Made by a program: the position numbers and the translations under genes
Notes under the pieces: model-generated
Database searches by the model: none
What the model saw: only the letters and a program-made list of their open reading frames with translations
What the model was told of the DNA's origin: nothing
DNA from: Pisolithus tinctorius
Lineage: Eukaryota; Basidiomycota; Agaricomycetes; Boletales; Pisolithaceae
Assembly: GCA_024663395.1 (NCBI GenBank)
Contig: JANFAH010000001.1
Span: 3,100,001 to 3,164,000 of the forward strand
Length of the DNA stretch: 64,000 nt
Direction of reading: 5' to 3'
Part shown: one piece after another, positions 1 through 12,463 of the stretch
How positions within the stretch are numbered: position 1 is the first letter of the stretch
Layout of the letters: each line of letters opens with the position of its first letter

Positions 1-3000
1 CTTTGGACCGGCCAACTTCAAAGTCGACCTTCATCGGCGTCCTCGACATTGCGGGGTTCGAGATTTTCGACGTCAATACATACGAGCAACTGCTCATCAA
101 TTACACAAACGAGAAGTTGCAGCAGTTTTTCAACCACCACATGTTTGTGCTTGAGCAGGAGGAATACTCTCGCGAAGGAATCGAGTGGGATTACGTCAAC
201 TTTAAGCTTGATCTCCAGCCCACTATCGATTTAATCGAATCTACCGGGCCAGCTCCTATCGGTATCTTGAGTTGTTTAGACGAAGAATGCATCATGCCCA
301 AAGCAACGGACCTTACATTCACGGAGAAAGTGCACTCAATGTGGAGCGGGGAATTGCGCCTAGGTGAACAACCTCACCTGGGACGTTCCAAGTACAGTCT
401 TCCAAAATTCGAGCAAGGCTTCATCATCACCCATTACGCTGGAAAGGTGGAATACCGCACGGACGGCTGGCTGGAGAAGAATAAAGACCCCCTTAACGAC
501 AACCTCGTCCGTGTCTTGGCAGCATCTACTGAACCCTACGTCGCCTCGTTATTCCAGGACTTTGGAAACACATATTCAGAGTTGCCTTCTTCAAGCGTGG
601 GTTATTCTGTGGGGAAGAAACGGAGCGTGAAGAAGGGTGCCTTCAGAACTGTCGCTCAGAGACATAGAGAACAGCTTTCTCTTCTCATGGCTCAGCTGCA
701 TGCCACTCAGCCTCACTTCGTTCGCTGCATAGTCCCAAACACAAACAAGAAGCCCGCGCGTATTGATGTACCACTCGTCCTCGACCAGTTACGCTGCAAC
801 GGTGTCTTAGAAGGTATACGAATTGCCAGACTGGGTTATCCCAATCGGCTACCCTTCGTAGAGTTCCGCCAGCGCTATGAAATTCTGACACCAGGTATAA
901 TACCACGTGGTTATATGGACGGACGTAAGGCATGTTTGAGGATGGTCGAGGCCCTTGAACTTGATGGAGAGCTGTACCGTGTTGGAACGTCGAAGATCTT
1001 CTTCAAAGCTGGTGTCCTGGCTGAACTCGAAGAGCGCAGAGATGCTCTTCTGTACGACGTATTCTCGAAGCTACAAGCAGTCGCACGGAAATTCTCGGCT
1101 CGAAGGCAAATGAAGAAAATTCTGAACCGTGCTGTTGCTATCCGCACAGTCCAACGGAATGCTCGTCTGTACGGAGAGCTCAGGGATTGGCCGTGGTGGC
1201 AACTATACACGAAGGTATATCCAAGCTTCAAATCAATTTGTTTGATACCAATCTGGAATTTAGGTACGACCATTGCTCGCGGCTACCCGTAACGACGAGG
1301 AATTGCGACGGAAGGAGGTAGAGCTACAACTGATCAAAGAGAGAGCAGAGCGCGACCAGCGCGAGCGAGAGAACTTGCAGAACATGAAGATGACTCTAGA
1401 AGCTGAAAAACAAAAGATTGTCCAAGAGCTAGAAGCTGAGCGCGCTCTTGCGTCGGACAAGGATACCCTACTAGAAAGAAGCAAGCAACGTGAGGTCGAG
1501 CTGGAAGAGGAGATTGTGGCACTGCACGGAGACTTGGATGTGCTCGACTCTCAGTTGGATAGAGCCCTCAAACTACAGAAGGAGAGCGACGAAAAGCACG
1601 AACAACTGCGACAAGCGTTCGACCAAGCTGCGGAGCATCTTGTCCGCCTAGAAAATGAACAAATTACATGGAAGAAGAAAGAGGCGGAATTCGCGGATCT
1701 TCTCCCAACGATGGAACGCAGTATTCTACAACTGCAAGAAGACCGAGATGCATTGCAGAAAGTCAACGAGGATGTCACGACATTATTGTCTCAACGGGAG
1801 GAAGACCTAGCTCGGCTCAAAGAACGTGCAGAATCTTCGACAAATGAACTACAGGTCAAGCTCGCAGCAGAACTCCGTACCACGTATGTGTCCCAGCTCA
1901 TGTCCATTGACGGTATCAGTGATCAATAAATCAGCGAACATCTCTCCGGAAAGGTTGAACAACTTGAAAGAAGTGCAAGGCACACCAAGGACCAACTTGC
2001 CGAGCTGACCCGTACAGCTACGGAATATACCTCAATCATCCAACGAAAAGAGGTCGATGTTGCTAATCTTACCTCGGAGGTTTCTGCGTCCAAGAGAGAA
2101 CTTGCACAACTAGAGAAAGAGCTTATAGAACGTCGCGCGCTAGCAGAAAAGCATCAAGCTGAGCTGAGCGCTTCAAAGACAGATGCTGGACGCACCTTAG
2201 CTACGAAAGCCAAACTGCAAATGGAACTGGACGACCTTCGCGCTTTGATGGAGACAAAGACAACAGAAGAAACACGGCGTCGCGAAGCCCAGAAGAGTAT
2301 GGAGGAGGAGTTGGTTGATTTACGCGGTCAAGTCACAGATCTGCAACATCAACTGAGCGTTCAACGCGAAGCCGCTCTTGAAAAGGAGAGCACACTCACC
2401 CTTGAGTTAGAGCGGTTAAGTGGGCAATACAAGCAACTTGAAGCCACATATTCCTCGTTGTTGGAGCGCGAACGGACATCCAAGGAAAACTCGGCGAAAG
2501 CAGAGGCTACGGTCGCATCACTGGAGAAGGTCAAGAGATCTCTAGACTCGGAGATGCAGGCACTTCGCTCTCGACAAATTCATACAGATGGGCAGCTTTC
2601 CGAAGCTCTCAGGGCTAAAGAGGTATGTATCCTTACCACAAATGCCTCCGAAGAGAATGCTCACGTAACCAGTCGTTGGAAAGGCAACTCGCTTCTGCAC
2701 AAAGCAAATACAATGAAATCGAAGACACTGCATTACAACTGGAGAGAGATACTCGAGCCCGTGAGCGGCAGCTTGAGACGACCCGTAAGCAACTAGAGGC
2801 AGAGTCAGCAAAGTGCAAGCAGCTACAGCAAGCCGTCGCAAACCAAAAGAGAGAGCTGAACCTCGATAAAGATCGCCTTGGTAAACTCGACGCCGGATTG
2901 AAGAAGGCTCTGGCAGACCTTTCAGACCGCGAGTGGGAGATAAAGCAGCTAGAATCACGGCAAGAGAAAACCATTGTCGAGCATGTGCATGTGTTAGAGA

Positions 3001-5570
3001 AGGCAAAGAAGGTTACGGACCAGCAGCTCAAAGAGGCACAGGAAGAGTTGCAGAAAAATGCGATCTACATTCGTTCGCTCGAAAAGGCAAAGAACACACT
3101 AGTTCGAGAAGCCGAGGACTATGTTCGCGAAACAAAAATGGAGCAAGTGGAACTTCGAGCCATTGAGAAAACTGCGAAGGCCAATGAAGAGAAGGCCCTG
3201 AAAGCTCTGGCAGCACTCGAAACGCAGCGCAAGTCCCGAGAGATCGCGGAATCTAACTGTCGCCGGTTGCAGTCCGAACTGAGCGGTCTGAAGAGCGAGT
3301 TGGACTTGACCCAAGACCAACTGACGGTGGCACAGCGAGCCAAGACAAGTCTCGAGAACGAACTGGCTAAGCTCGCCGACGACATCGATGTGCAAGATTC
3401 TCGCAACGCATTGGTATGTTGTTTACCGTAGGTCACCATCCCGCCGCCGTCTAACCTCTTCCTTAACAGCTCGCCCAGCAGCGCACTTCCGCAGCGGAGT
3501 TGGAGGACTGCCGCAAACGCCTCCGAGAAGTTTCTCATTCCAAGAAGCAAGTTGAGAATGAGCTGACCGAAGTACGAAACCAGCTTGACGCTGAAATTAC
3601 TGCGAGAAGCGAAGCAACCAGTTCGTTGGTACTCATCGGGGGCACAATATCAACACTTACCAGCTTCCAGGCGCACATGTGCAACTCAAGGTGCAACTAC
3701 AGGAGCTTCAGATCAGCTCCTCTGCCTCCCTTGCCAAACAAACAGGTATGTTGAACAATTGGTATACTGATCTGCGACTTCGCTGACAATCAACTCTAGA
3801 GTTGCAAGAAGCCATTGAATCTTACAGGCAGAAATTGCAAATCACGTCAGACAAGTTACAGGAATCTGAAGCGGCCCGAATGAAAGCGGAACATGCTGAA
3901 GGTTTCGGTAGGTTTTAAAATGTTGTTCGAGCTCATCAGCTGACTGTTCTCAGCTCAACGTACATATACCGACTTAGAAAAAGCGCATAATGACCTCACA
4001 GCAGAGAGGAAGGCTATTGAGGAAAAGTTGCACGCTACCGAACGCAAACTTAGAGAGCTAGAACATGTGATCGCAGAGGAGGAGCGGGAGTCATCTGAAC
4101 TTGGTATTCACAGACACAGACTCGTCCACCAACTCCAGGAAGAACGTGAACAACACAAGAAGGATGTGGCAGAGCGCGAGTTTGCCAGCGATCAGACCCG
4201 CAAGAAATACCAGGGTAAGATACATGAACCATATTCCGACCCATCATTCATTGGTTCCTTTAGCGGAACTTGCTCAGCTTAGTGAAGGTTGGTCTCCTCA
4301 CTTCGAGTGTGTGCCAATAGCTCATGTTCCCTAGAACTACAATCACAGCGGGATACCCTGAGCAGGCTCCGCGAGGAGAATCGCAAAATCCACTCGGACT
4401 ATGATGAACTCCAGCTTCGATTCGACGACGAGGTTTACAACGGCGGTGCTTGGAAACGCGAGAAGGAACGCCTTGAGACGAAGATCATGGACCTTACGAA
4501 AGCCTATGAAACATCCACTGCTACACAATCCGACCAACAAGCCCAAATCGTTGCATTGCATTCTCAGGTCCGTGAACTCAGGAGCGTACTAAACGATGCA
4601 GAAGCCGACCGGGCCATGCTGCAAAAAGCACGCCGTTCGCTACAAGCTGAATTAGAAGGGATCAAATTGGATCATGCTGACGCGAATAAAATGTCATCTG
4701 ACAGAGAAATGCAAAAGTTGCAACTCGAGAAACTGGATTTGGAGCGCTCCCTGGAGGAACAAGAAGATCGTGTTGCTATGGCGTCCGAGCGCGTGCGGAA
4801 GGCTGAGACTCATGCAGCACAAAGCCAACTCGAACTTGACCAAATCCGCCGGGAGAACACGGACCTGGAGAGGAAGAATGTAAGTAAATAAATAACCATT
4901 TGCATTGCTAGTTTTTAGACACGTCCACTCTCTAGGCCGTGCTTGAAAAACAAGTCAAGGAGCTAAACGTTCGAATCGTTGATTTGGAGACGAAGGCCTA
5001 CGCAAATCTGCCCCAGCCTTCTACGACCGTCCGCCAGCTTGAGGCTCGTATTGAGGAACTTACCAAACAGCTGAACCAAGCATCTAGTGATAAGCGACAC
5101 TCCACTCCGCTCCGCTCTTCGGAAAAAGCGTTCAGAGAAATGCAGCTACAACTTTCGGAATCTGAACGGAAATGCGCGATGCTCGAGAGTGATAGGAAGG
5201 CTTCCCAATCTCAAATAGAATCTCTTCGAGAAAAGCTTGACAAGGCAGTATGTGAATTCAACGTTTTAAACCCAATCTTCACTAGCTCATCCCCGTTCCA
5301 GCAATCGCATGCAAACCTGCTGGAACTTTCGAACAGACGACTTGAACGAGAGGCTAAAGACGCCAAGCAATCCACCCTATCGTAAGTTGATTGTAGAACG
5401 CATCTTTTAAATTCTGAATCTCTGAATCTCGGAACAGGCTCGAGCGTCAGGTGGAACGACTTCAGACTCGTATAAGTCGACCAATGTCAGTCGTCAGTGA
5501 TTCAAGCAATACTGTCGTTAGCTCCACCGCGTCTTCCGTTGGCTCTCCGAAGAAGTACAAGGGATCATGA
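1..5570 (+). CDS. Type II myosin heavy chain, 3' portion (partial at 5' end)
   Basis: Actin-based motor, conventional myosin II of the cytokinetic ring. The window opens inside the motor domain at DIAGFEIFDVNTYEQLLINY (relay helix region). It continues through a basic loop 2, the actin-binding segment HFVRCIVPN, the SH2 helix RCNGVLEGIRIARLGYPNR, an IQ-like neck (about codons 355-395) and WPWWQLYTKV, where the rod begins. From about 1264 on the protein is almost entirely heptad coiled coil, ending in a short Ser-rich tail with stop at 5568-5570. Splice-consistent introns: 1215-1263, 1884-1934, 2623-2672, 3414-3469, about 3621-3670, 3746-3799, 3908-3953, 4215-4263, 4288-4334, 4880-4935, 5248-5301, 5382-5437. 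All phases join in frame. The exon 4264-4287 is only 24 nt. The SH1 cysteine of muscle myosins is Ala here. The long ORFs on the opposite strand are shadows of this charged coiled-coil code. Confidence 0.95.
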
Positions 5571-5866
5571 CTTCTCCCCTCCACCTTTCATTGCATGCTC
5601 GATGTTTCTCTGCAGGACATTCTTGTATTTTGATTTGAGGAGCTATATAGTATGTACTCATAGGTGTTGTATTCCTGGAGAAGTGGCAAGCGTGTGAATA
5701 AATGATGAGCTGTATGTTAAACATACTCACCTTGTATGGAAACCTTCTATTATATAACCCGGCACCTTCCGTAGAACTGGTAAAGCAAAGTTCAGCCACA
5801 GAACCACACTGGAGGAACACTATTGGCGCGTTGCAGCAAGCGTGAAGTCAAGAGTCGTCGATCGCC

Positions 5867-6302
5867 ATGGTACGCAAAACTCGTCTAACCTAGATGACGT
5901 TCACTCTAATCTCTCGTTGGTAGCCTAAGGAAATCCGGGACATCAAAGAATTCATCTCGATTGCAAAGCGGAAAGATGCTACGCGTGAGTTTCATCTCGC
6001 CCGTGACCGTGCTTTTGCATTGATGTCTGCTCTCCGCATATGCTCCTATAGAGGCCCGGATAAAAAAGGTCGCTGCTAGAACTCCTACTGGAACAGCCAT
6101 CACCAAGTTCAAAGTTCGGTGTTCACGATACCTTTACACGCTCTCTGTCGACGACCCAGAAAAGGCCGAGAAACTGAAGCGGAGCTTGCCACCAGGTATG
6201 TTTCTTTTTGTCTGCCTAGGCGATTCGTATTAGGCTCAGTTGGTATCGCGTTTTCTAGGTTTGACCGTCGTGGACGTCGATACGAAGCCAAAGAAGAAGT
6301 AG
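5867..6302 (+). CDS. RPL38: 60S ribosomal protein L38 (eL38)
   Basis: Small structural protein of the large cytosolic ribosomal subunit. Four exons: the ATG alone (5867-5869), then 5924-5984, 6052-6195 and 6259-6302, with introns of 54, 67 and 63 bp. The spliced product is about 83 aa: it starts [20 protein letters not shown], carries the signature [13 protein letters not shown] and [15 protein letters not shown], and ends in a Lys-rich tail before TAG at 6300. Splitting right after the initiator ATG is common in basidiomycete ribosomal protein genes. It lies 296 bp downstream of the myosin stop on the same strand. The match covers the whole family length, so confidence is high. Confidence 0.95.
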
Positions 6303-6503
6303 ACTGGCAGTTTCCTCACTTCTTTCTTCTTCGACCAGAGGGAGCAAGGAGGCTAGGGGGCCTCCAAGCGACCTTGATATGCATCTAAACATGCCGTATG
6401 CCGATACACTGTATGTATGAGTCGCACCACACGAGACATAATATTGCAAAGCTCGTTTAAGTCCAGCCAAGAGAACCATGGTTTGCAGCAGCGTGAACAC
6501 AGG

Positions 6504-8456
6504 TCAGTGTAATATATACTGGATTGCCGGCAACAAGACATTTAGTGTGACTAAGGTTACTGTACTTGTACTAAGAGTTGCTCGGATGATTCTCTGCACT
6601 GGTGTCTCTCTAGTGCGATCTATTACGGCCCCACTGCTGTGACTTGCAGCTTCCAGGTCAATACTACCACTTTCGTATTCTCGGCCAAATATAAGTTCCA
6701 ACAAGGTTGCAAGGAGTTGAAACCCATCTAGTGCTGGTATGGGCAGCATATTTACCAGATACAACGAAAGGTTGATCAGTTTCATGTATCTTGAACGCGC
6801 ATCAGTAGGCGTCCATATGAAGAGAAGAGGCATACTCCACGAAGTCTACGATATAACGATGGACTCTGTTAGAGATTAACGGAATGCGTGACCTGAACGT
6901 GCTGACTTCCACTGAAGCAGGACATACTGTATCAGCCTAGCCGTCTTCGCGTTCTACGGATCGCGCACCTTGCTCCCATATCTCTCTCCTAGGTCCTTTC
7001 CAAAGTACGACTTCCTCGCTACCGTCTAGACTGTTCGACAACAAGGTGATTCGTACAAGCTGTTGTCCGTGTCGCGGCATCACACAGGACGACAGCGGCG
7101 TACAGCCCACCGAAGCGTCACAACGAGCCAAATCCCCAGTGAGGACCGTGACCGCATCTAAACTGTACTGATCGCTTGTGCCGTGCATCGACACGAAACA
7201 AAGGCGACTGTCCGTCGATTGGCATTCAAGTGAACCTAAGAAAGGTTTGCGTGAGAAGCTACGCGTCTGATCTGCACCCCTGACTAACTTGACGCATTTG
7301 CTAATCCGGAGTTTTCGAAACACCATCCTCGAGTGACCACAGGGGTAGACGGAGACAACAAAAATTCGTCCCACGGATCGCTGCTTGGTGCGCTTCCTGT
7401 GACGCTGAGCATTGTATCGTCCAGCATTGTGACTATGGCGCCCGATGGTATATAGCTCTGCAGCGGTGAGTCCTGTAAAAAAATCAGCTTAAGCAAGTAA
7501 AGTGTAAGAGACACCACGAACAGGATGGACTCCAACGACCACCTTCCCTAGACGCGAAACATCTTCAAAGAAAAACTCTGACAAGAACGTGCTTATTTCA
7601 GTCCATGTGACCAAGTACAAGAGACACCAGAATGCGAGATTATGAAAACAACCCGCAGCCACCACTCGCAGGCGATCTACTGCCCGTAATCTCTCGAGTC
7701 GGACCACAGGCAAAGCAACAAAAACAGAGGGAAAGACCACTGTAACGGCGAAACCTGAAAAGAGGATGGGTACGTGTCGTCTAAAACGCGAGCTAAGCAA
7801 CTATGAATGTGAATGAATCATTGGTTACGCACACCGCTGCAGCAATAGCATGGCCAACTTCGTGGACTACTTGGCAGATACATAGCGCCAGGAGGATAAT
7901 CGGAAAGTGGCCGAGTGGGACTGTCACACCAGGTATCTGCGAAACAAGGAAATTTGCGATGAAGGAGAGGGTTCATATGAGACCATATACATACAATCGC
8001 TCGAACAGAGAACGCGCCACTGTCGACTGGCGTCGTAACAGGGATTAGTTCACCGACACCACCTTCAAGATTTCGCTTGACCAGTGAAGTGGACGAGCTA
8101 TTGAATGGTGTCCAAACCACGGACATGACCAAGTTCGCCGTCATAGACCAAAGCAGAAGGAGCGCCGCAATCATGCCAATGATGCCGACCATGCTTCCTA
8201 GGTTATACAGATGCGATAGAGTTCTCTTAAGTCTTCGGAACTCATCCGAAGACAGTGACTTGCATAGCTTATCGTGGAGCGCGTTCAACGCATCGGTCTT
8301 GACGCGAAGGTGGAAGTTTTTGACTGCGACCTCTACCGTTGGTTTGCGCACCTGGGAGAAAGGAAGGAGCTGCCTAGAGTTCCTTGACCAGTGCTTCACG
8401 CCGTAGACGACCAGCCAGAAGCAAAGAACCCAGAAGGCTGCTAGAACAAGACTCAT
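6504..8456 (-). CDS. Site-2 protease, M50 intramembrane zinc metalloprotease
   Basis: Polytopic membrane protease of the S2P/MBTPS2 family, which cleaves transmembrane transcription-factor precursors such as SREBP. It starts at 8456 with a hydrophobic N-terminus (MSLVLAAFWVLCFWLVVYGV) and a second hydrophobic pair around IIGMIAALLLLWSM. The zinc motif HEVGH, in the context VVHEVGHAIAAAV, is coded at 7850-7864. The next exon (ILFSGFAVTVVFPSVFVAL) joins in frame across a 47-bp intron. The last exon carries the second metal-ligand motif NMLPIPALDGFQLL (LDG at about 6723-6731) and ends at TGA 6504-6506. About six exons; those in 6834-7480 are the least certain in exact borders. It is divergent from LAS1 with 62 bp between start codons, and tail to tail with RPL38. 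Confidence 0.85.
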
Positions 8457-8518
8457 GCCAGTGCCATGCCAGTGAGCTCGTCACCGTCAGTAGTTCGACC
8501 AACACAGCCACCACTGCC
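8457..8518. promoter_or_regulatory. Shared bidirectional promoter, S2P / LAS1
   Basis: Only 62 bp separate the predicted start codons of the minus-strand protease and plus-strand LAS1. Both 5' UTRs and core promoters must overlap this gap or the coding sequences. No TATA box is evident. Confidence 0.5.
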
Positions 8519-10281
8519 ATGCGCCTTCCCCGACGCGTGCCATGGGCACATACGAGCGAACTAGAACAGGTCTGTGCGTGGATTTTTGCAGACGGGGACG
8601 ATGTAGAATCAAAAATATTGGCTGTGAACAGGGTGAGTGGGGCTTGTCTTTGTTCGCCAGCTCGATGCCACCTCATATCCCTACAAGTTGTCTGCTTGGA
8701 AGGCGATCACTGCACTTCCTCATGCCCTGGAATCCACCCTGGCCATACTGGTCGTGCAGCTCCAGGACAGTCCGTCCCAGTCTTCATTTGCTGCTCTGAA
8801 CCTTCGTCTCGCCTATGCGTCCACAATCATACGCATGGTGAATGGCCTGGTCGACCCCCTGCAAGTAGGAGCATTCGCAAGGTCTATAGCGTCCATAGCT
8901 GCTCAGCTCGGTTTGCCATCTTGGCTCGTTGAACTCAGACATGCAGCTACCCACGAAGACCTGCCCAGCCTTGAACTGCTTAGAGAAGCAGCTCGAGAGG
9001 TAAAGTCGAGCCTCCAACCCGCGCATCTGACAACCATGCTTAGTTCTGTAATCTGCCGTCTTAGTCTCTCTCGTGGCTTTTCCACAACTACTTTCAGCCC
9101 ACGTTAAATCCCTCCGCCCCTCCGCCTCCTTCGGCTGCCCTGCGACCGATTACGCCGCTGCTAAAGGCATACAAGCAACTTATGAAAGCTGTGACGCGGG
9201 ACGCATCATTGCGCAAACGACAGCAGGGTGACATTGACGCTATCATACGTGACATCGAACGGTGGATAGCGGAAGCGATGGTATCAGCGGACCTCGTCAA
9301 CGACGCCGTCACATGGGGGTTTAACGAATGTAGAGAAAGCTATCGAGGCAGTGCCAACTTGAAGGAGAGAGCTGCCTTGGAACCTCTTTGTGACGCCCTT
9401 TTCGATGTAGGCGCTCTGGTTCCCTTAGCCAAGAAGTGAGTATGTTCTATCAAGTGATGAGTGCATGTTAATGTTCCGCAGAAAGAGACATGCTCCTATG
9501 GACCCATTCCTTCCAACAGCATCCTCAAAAGCGGTATGGGCTCCACTGCTCAATAAACTTCGATCGCATCACCCAGTCTTGCCGTCGGTGTTTATAAATC
9601 GCGCAGTCTACTCATTACTGGGAAACTGGCTGCAGCCGGATCCAGGAACGATAGCGATCGAAATAGAGGTTGAAGACTCGCCAAGAGATATCACTTATGA
9701 CGAATACCTTGCGAGATGGGTTGTCTGGGCGATCCAGACTTGGGAAGAAACATCCGATGGCGAGAACCAGCTGAGGAAAGAACTCCTCCTTGCACTCTCA
9801 CCGTCTCTCGTACCCGGAAAGTTCGCATCACCTGACAAAACTAAAATGTAGGCTGCCCCAACTCACGATTATTCCATCTAACAAACGCATTTCAGTCTAA
9901 CCACGCTGCTGCAAAGTGTCACTTCCGGCGACAAGGAGTTGGAGAGTGTTGCCGACCTCATTTTCGTTGCTACAAAGAATGTTTCAGCGGAGGTACGATC
10001 CACGTATTGAGGTGTCAACCGGTTAGGTAACCATGTAACAGACATGGAATTTAAGCGATCTCGCACAAATGGATCATCGTCTTGAAACTCTGTCCTCGTT
10101 TGACATCACCATGGAGGACGAGGGCGAAATAGACCCAGTTTCGCCCAACGTCAACCGTACAAATCTTCCAGAAGCCCAATCCCCAGGTTGGACGCTACTA
10201 GACGTCAGAAGCGGATGGAAATCATGCCCTATCGGTGTGTATTATCAAAAAAGAGGGGTAGTAGAGGATGTCCCAATGTGA
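8519..10281 (+). CDS. LAS1: Las1, pre-rRNA processing endoribonuclease subunit
   Basis: Las1 is the HEPN RNase that, with the kinase Grc3, cuts ITS2 during 60S subunit maturation in the nucleus. The N-terminus RLPRRVPWAHTSELEQVCAWIF is followed by the Las1 core: LRLAYASTIIRMVNGLVDP, then GLPSWLVELRHAATHEDLPSLELLR, which contains the RHxxTH catalytic box (RHAATH). The third exon begins SLSWLFHNYFQP. The C-terminus has GWTLLDVRSGWKSCPIG, the family's terminal W..CPIG motif; stop TGA at 10279. Introns: 8633-8660 (only 28 bp; 8624-8660 is an alternative), 9000-9064, 9436-9481, 9848-9895, 9993-10041. Reading-frame continuity supports each one. It converges with YKT6, with 88 bp between the two stop codons. 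Confidence 0.92.
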
Positions 10282-10369
10282 TCATCGGGTCAAACAGGGA
10301 TCTGTGAAGCAAAGAACCATTACAGTACAGAGACACCTCGCGAGGGGTTGTCAACGTAATCTCATCAAG

Positions 10370-11128
10370 TTACATGATAACACAGCAAGAATTTTGCTAA
10401 GCGGGTGGTTAGGTTGAACTCGATATGTGAATGCAACGGTAGACCCACCTTCTTAGCGGTCTTGTAAAACATCTTACTCTGTGCGGAAAGTGCATTGGAT
10501 CGTTCCACCAGGTTATCGAGCTTTTCTCCGCGTTGCAGTACCGACTCTATCGTCTTGTGCTGATGGAATGACAATATGAGCATGGATGTTATAAAGAAGT
10601 ATTCGGGGGCACAAACCAAAACTATCTTCGTCTCATCTAGTTCCTGTTGTACTTTCATGATGGCATCTGCCTGCCGCGGATCCTGGTACTTGGTGAGGTA
10701 CGTCTGAATGTCCGGGAAAGAGATAGATGCAGGATTAGAATAAGAAGATTGGGGAACTTTGGCCGTGAATTCATCCAGAATCTTTGTCAGGAGAGAGAAG
10801 GCAGGTCGAACGGGGTATTCTTGGTCAGTGATGATAATGGCTGCACTGGACATGTCAGACAGCGTATACAGGTCTGGAAGACACGCCCACCTGCCAGTTG
10901 TTCTGCACCGCCGCGGTTGTACACATGAGCGAAATAGTTGTTCTCCTGTACACTCTGTCGCTGGCCCTGAGCGGTTCTCTCGACGACTGTCTTGGAGAAG
11001 AATGACAGGAACTCTGAGACCGACCCACGTTGGTAGAATGAGAAGCTGGAAACGTCGACAGCAGAGCTGAGGGCTACAGAGGGTGACGAAGGGGGTGCAC
11101 AGACAACGGACAACGAGTAGACCTTCAT
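10370..11128 (-). CDS. YKT6: R-SNARE Ykt6, palmitoylated/prenylated longin SNARE
   Basis: Vesicle-fusion SNARE acting at Golgi, endosome, vacuole and autophagosome membranes. Four exons (10891-11128, 10617-10840, 10449-10559, 10370-10396) splice to 199 aa, one residue longer than human YKT6. The longin domain begins MKVYSLSVV, with [16 protein letters not shown]. The R-SNARE core reads [29 protein letters not shown], shown here across a splice. The last exon encodes QNSCCVIM, a CCxIM lipidation signal for palmitoylation and farnesylation. Upstream in-frame ATGs exist to about 11167, but the family start is MKxYSL. The first acceptor is the second AG of a tandem pair (tccagtgcag), which is the one that keeps frame. 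Confidence 0.95.
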
Positions 11129-11948
11129 TGTTGGCTCCAAGGAGTGAATGAAGGACTCGGTGGCCAAGTTGACTTGGTCAATACAGTACCCTTTTTAGGT
11201 AACACAGAGCGTCTAATCATCATGCCGAGACTTGATGAGTGACGAACATTGATATTGAGGATAAACGTCGCGGTATTGTGCACTGACGGAAGGTCCTCGG
11301 GCTGTCTCGTGTGCTAATTCTCAGGTTTTTTAGTGGCCATTAATCCCCTCTGCGGCAAGCTTTCAACGCCGGGTCGTCATTCCCAACCCATTTCATGTTG
11401 CTGGTGTCGATGTTACACACTGCACTGTCTGCACAGTACACCTGCTGTGTTGCATCACACCCTTTGCGAGACATTTGCAGCTGCAGCTCGTCATTTTAGC
11501 GTCCTCGATGTAAGTGCCTCTCTCCTACTGATATGTAGTGATATCTACGCGAACCAGACAGGTTAAGACCACCAGACTGCGTGGCCTGCCAATACCAGCT
11601 TTCTCTGTGGTGTAGGCGAAGACCTCGAATACCAGACGGGGAATTCACGAGGCATGGATGAACGAGTTACCTTGCTTGCAAGGTTTCTACCGGGGTCATA
11701 AATGCGTGGGAGCCAACTCACCACGGAAATTCTTTCCATATCCGGCGTCCAACTCAGAACCGTATTTCATAAGCGCCCATCGCACAACTACAACACCACA
11801 GGAAGCATCCAACGCACCACGCACAACTGCGAGAACGTTATTGTGTTGTTCGTCCAACGTACAACTGCGAGAGCTCGACCGTAAAGTTTATTGTACAGTA
11901 ATTGATCCGAGATACAAATGCGAAAGCTGAATAGCAAAGTCCACTGTA
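11129..11948. other. Intergenic: YKT6 upstream region and the unplaced 3' end of Helitron A
   Basis: No supported gene. The right side should hold the YKT6 promoter. Somewhere before 11949 the minus-strand Helitron must end, but I could not identify a convincing CTRR terminus with its hairpin. Short plus-strand ORFs at 11333-11930 have no recognisable features. Confidence 0.5.
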
Positions 11949-12172
11949 CTAGACCCTTGCGGAAATCTCCTCCCACCAATGCTTTGTGCGTAAATCTAGT
12001 CCATCTAGCCGATCATCTTCTGCCAGGAGTTCTGGAGAATGAGAGGCCTGGAATACTTTGTTGTCAAACTCATGCAAGAGTCGGATAGTATCCTGCCCGG
12101 AGCTTCTAGACAGTGCGACGTAGAGATTGAACAGATTGAGACCACCGGTGGGGGGTGTAGTGATATCCACAA
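11949..12172 (-). pseudogene. Helitron A helicase, C-terminal fragment
   Basis: The last block of a Pif1-like Helitron helicase. It reads DITTPPTGGLNLFNLYVALSR and then a conserved tail ending EISARV before the stop at 11949. LNLFNLYVALSRS is the superfamily 1 motif VI region of fungal Helitron helicases. The preceding residues (TDYRAQGQTIPCVLV) are found beyond the copia element at 17254 and up. The frame is restored when one CACAA target duplication is removed. Confidence 0.85.
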
Positions 12173-12463
12173 TGTCGAGAATGCAACCCGGAGTTACGGT
12201 AGCGTCTCGGAGTTTCGCCCAGAGGGCTCGGAATTGTTCCCTGACCCTCGGAATTAAATTCCGATGTCAATGCGCTTACTAATTACGGTACTATAAATTT
12301 TCTGCACCGTTCTTTTCCACCTCAGTGACTACTTCGTACACTGAGGTGAGTATAGCTAGATTCCACTCGTTTACTTGGTACTGACGTAGTGTAGAAACTC
12401 ATACCTTCGTTAGGTACTAATAAAGTGACTACTTCGTACACTGAGAAACTCATACCTTCGTTA
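12173..12463 (+). repeat. 5' LTR of the copia element
   Basis: Begins TGTCGAGAATGCAACC and ends CATACCTTCGTTA, so it has TG at the start but TTA rather than CA at the end. It contains a TATAAA-like box at about 12291 and an internal imperfect duplication of the GTGACTACTTCGTACACTGA block. It pairs with 16963-17253. Confidence 0.95.

Noticed and set aside
911..3550. Long minus-strand ORFs opposite the myosin gene
   Set aside because: They are shadows of Glu/Lys/Leu-rich coiled-coil codons; no splice support or motifs.
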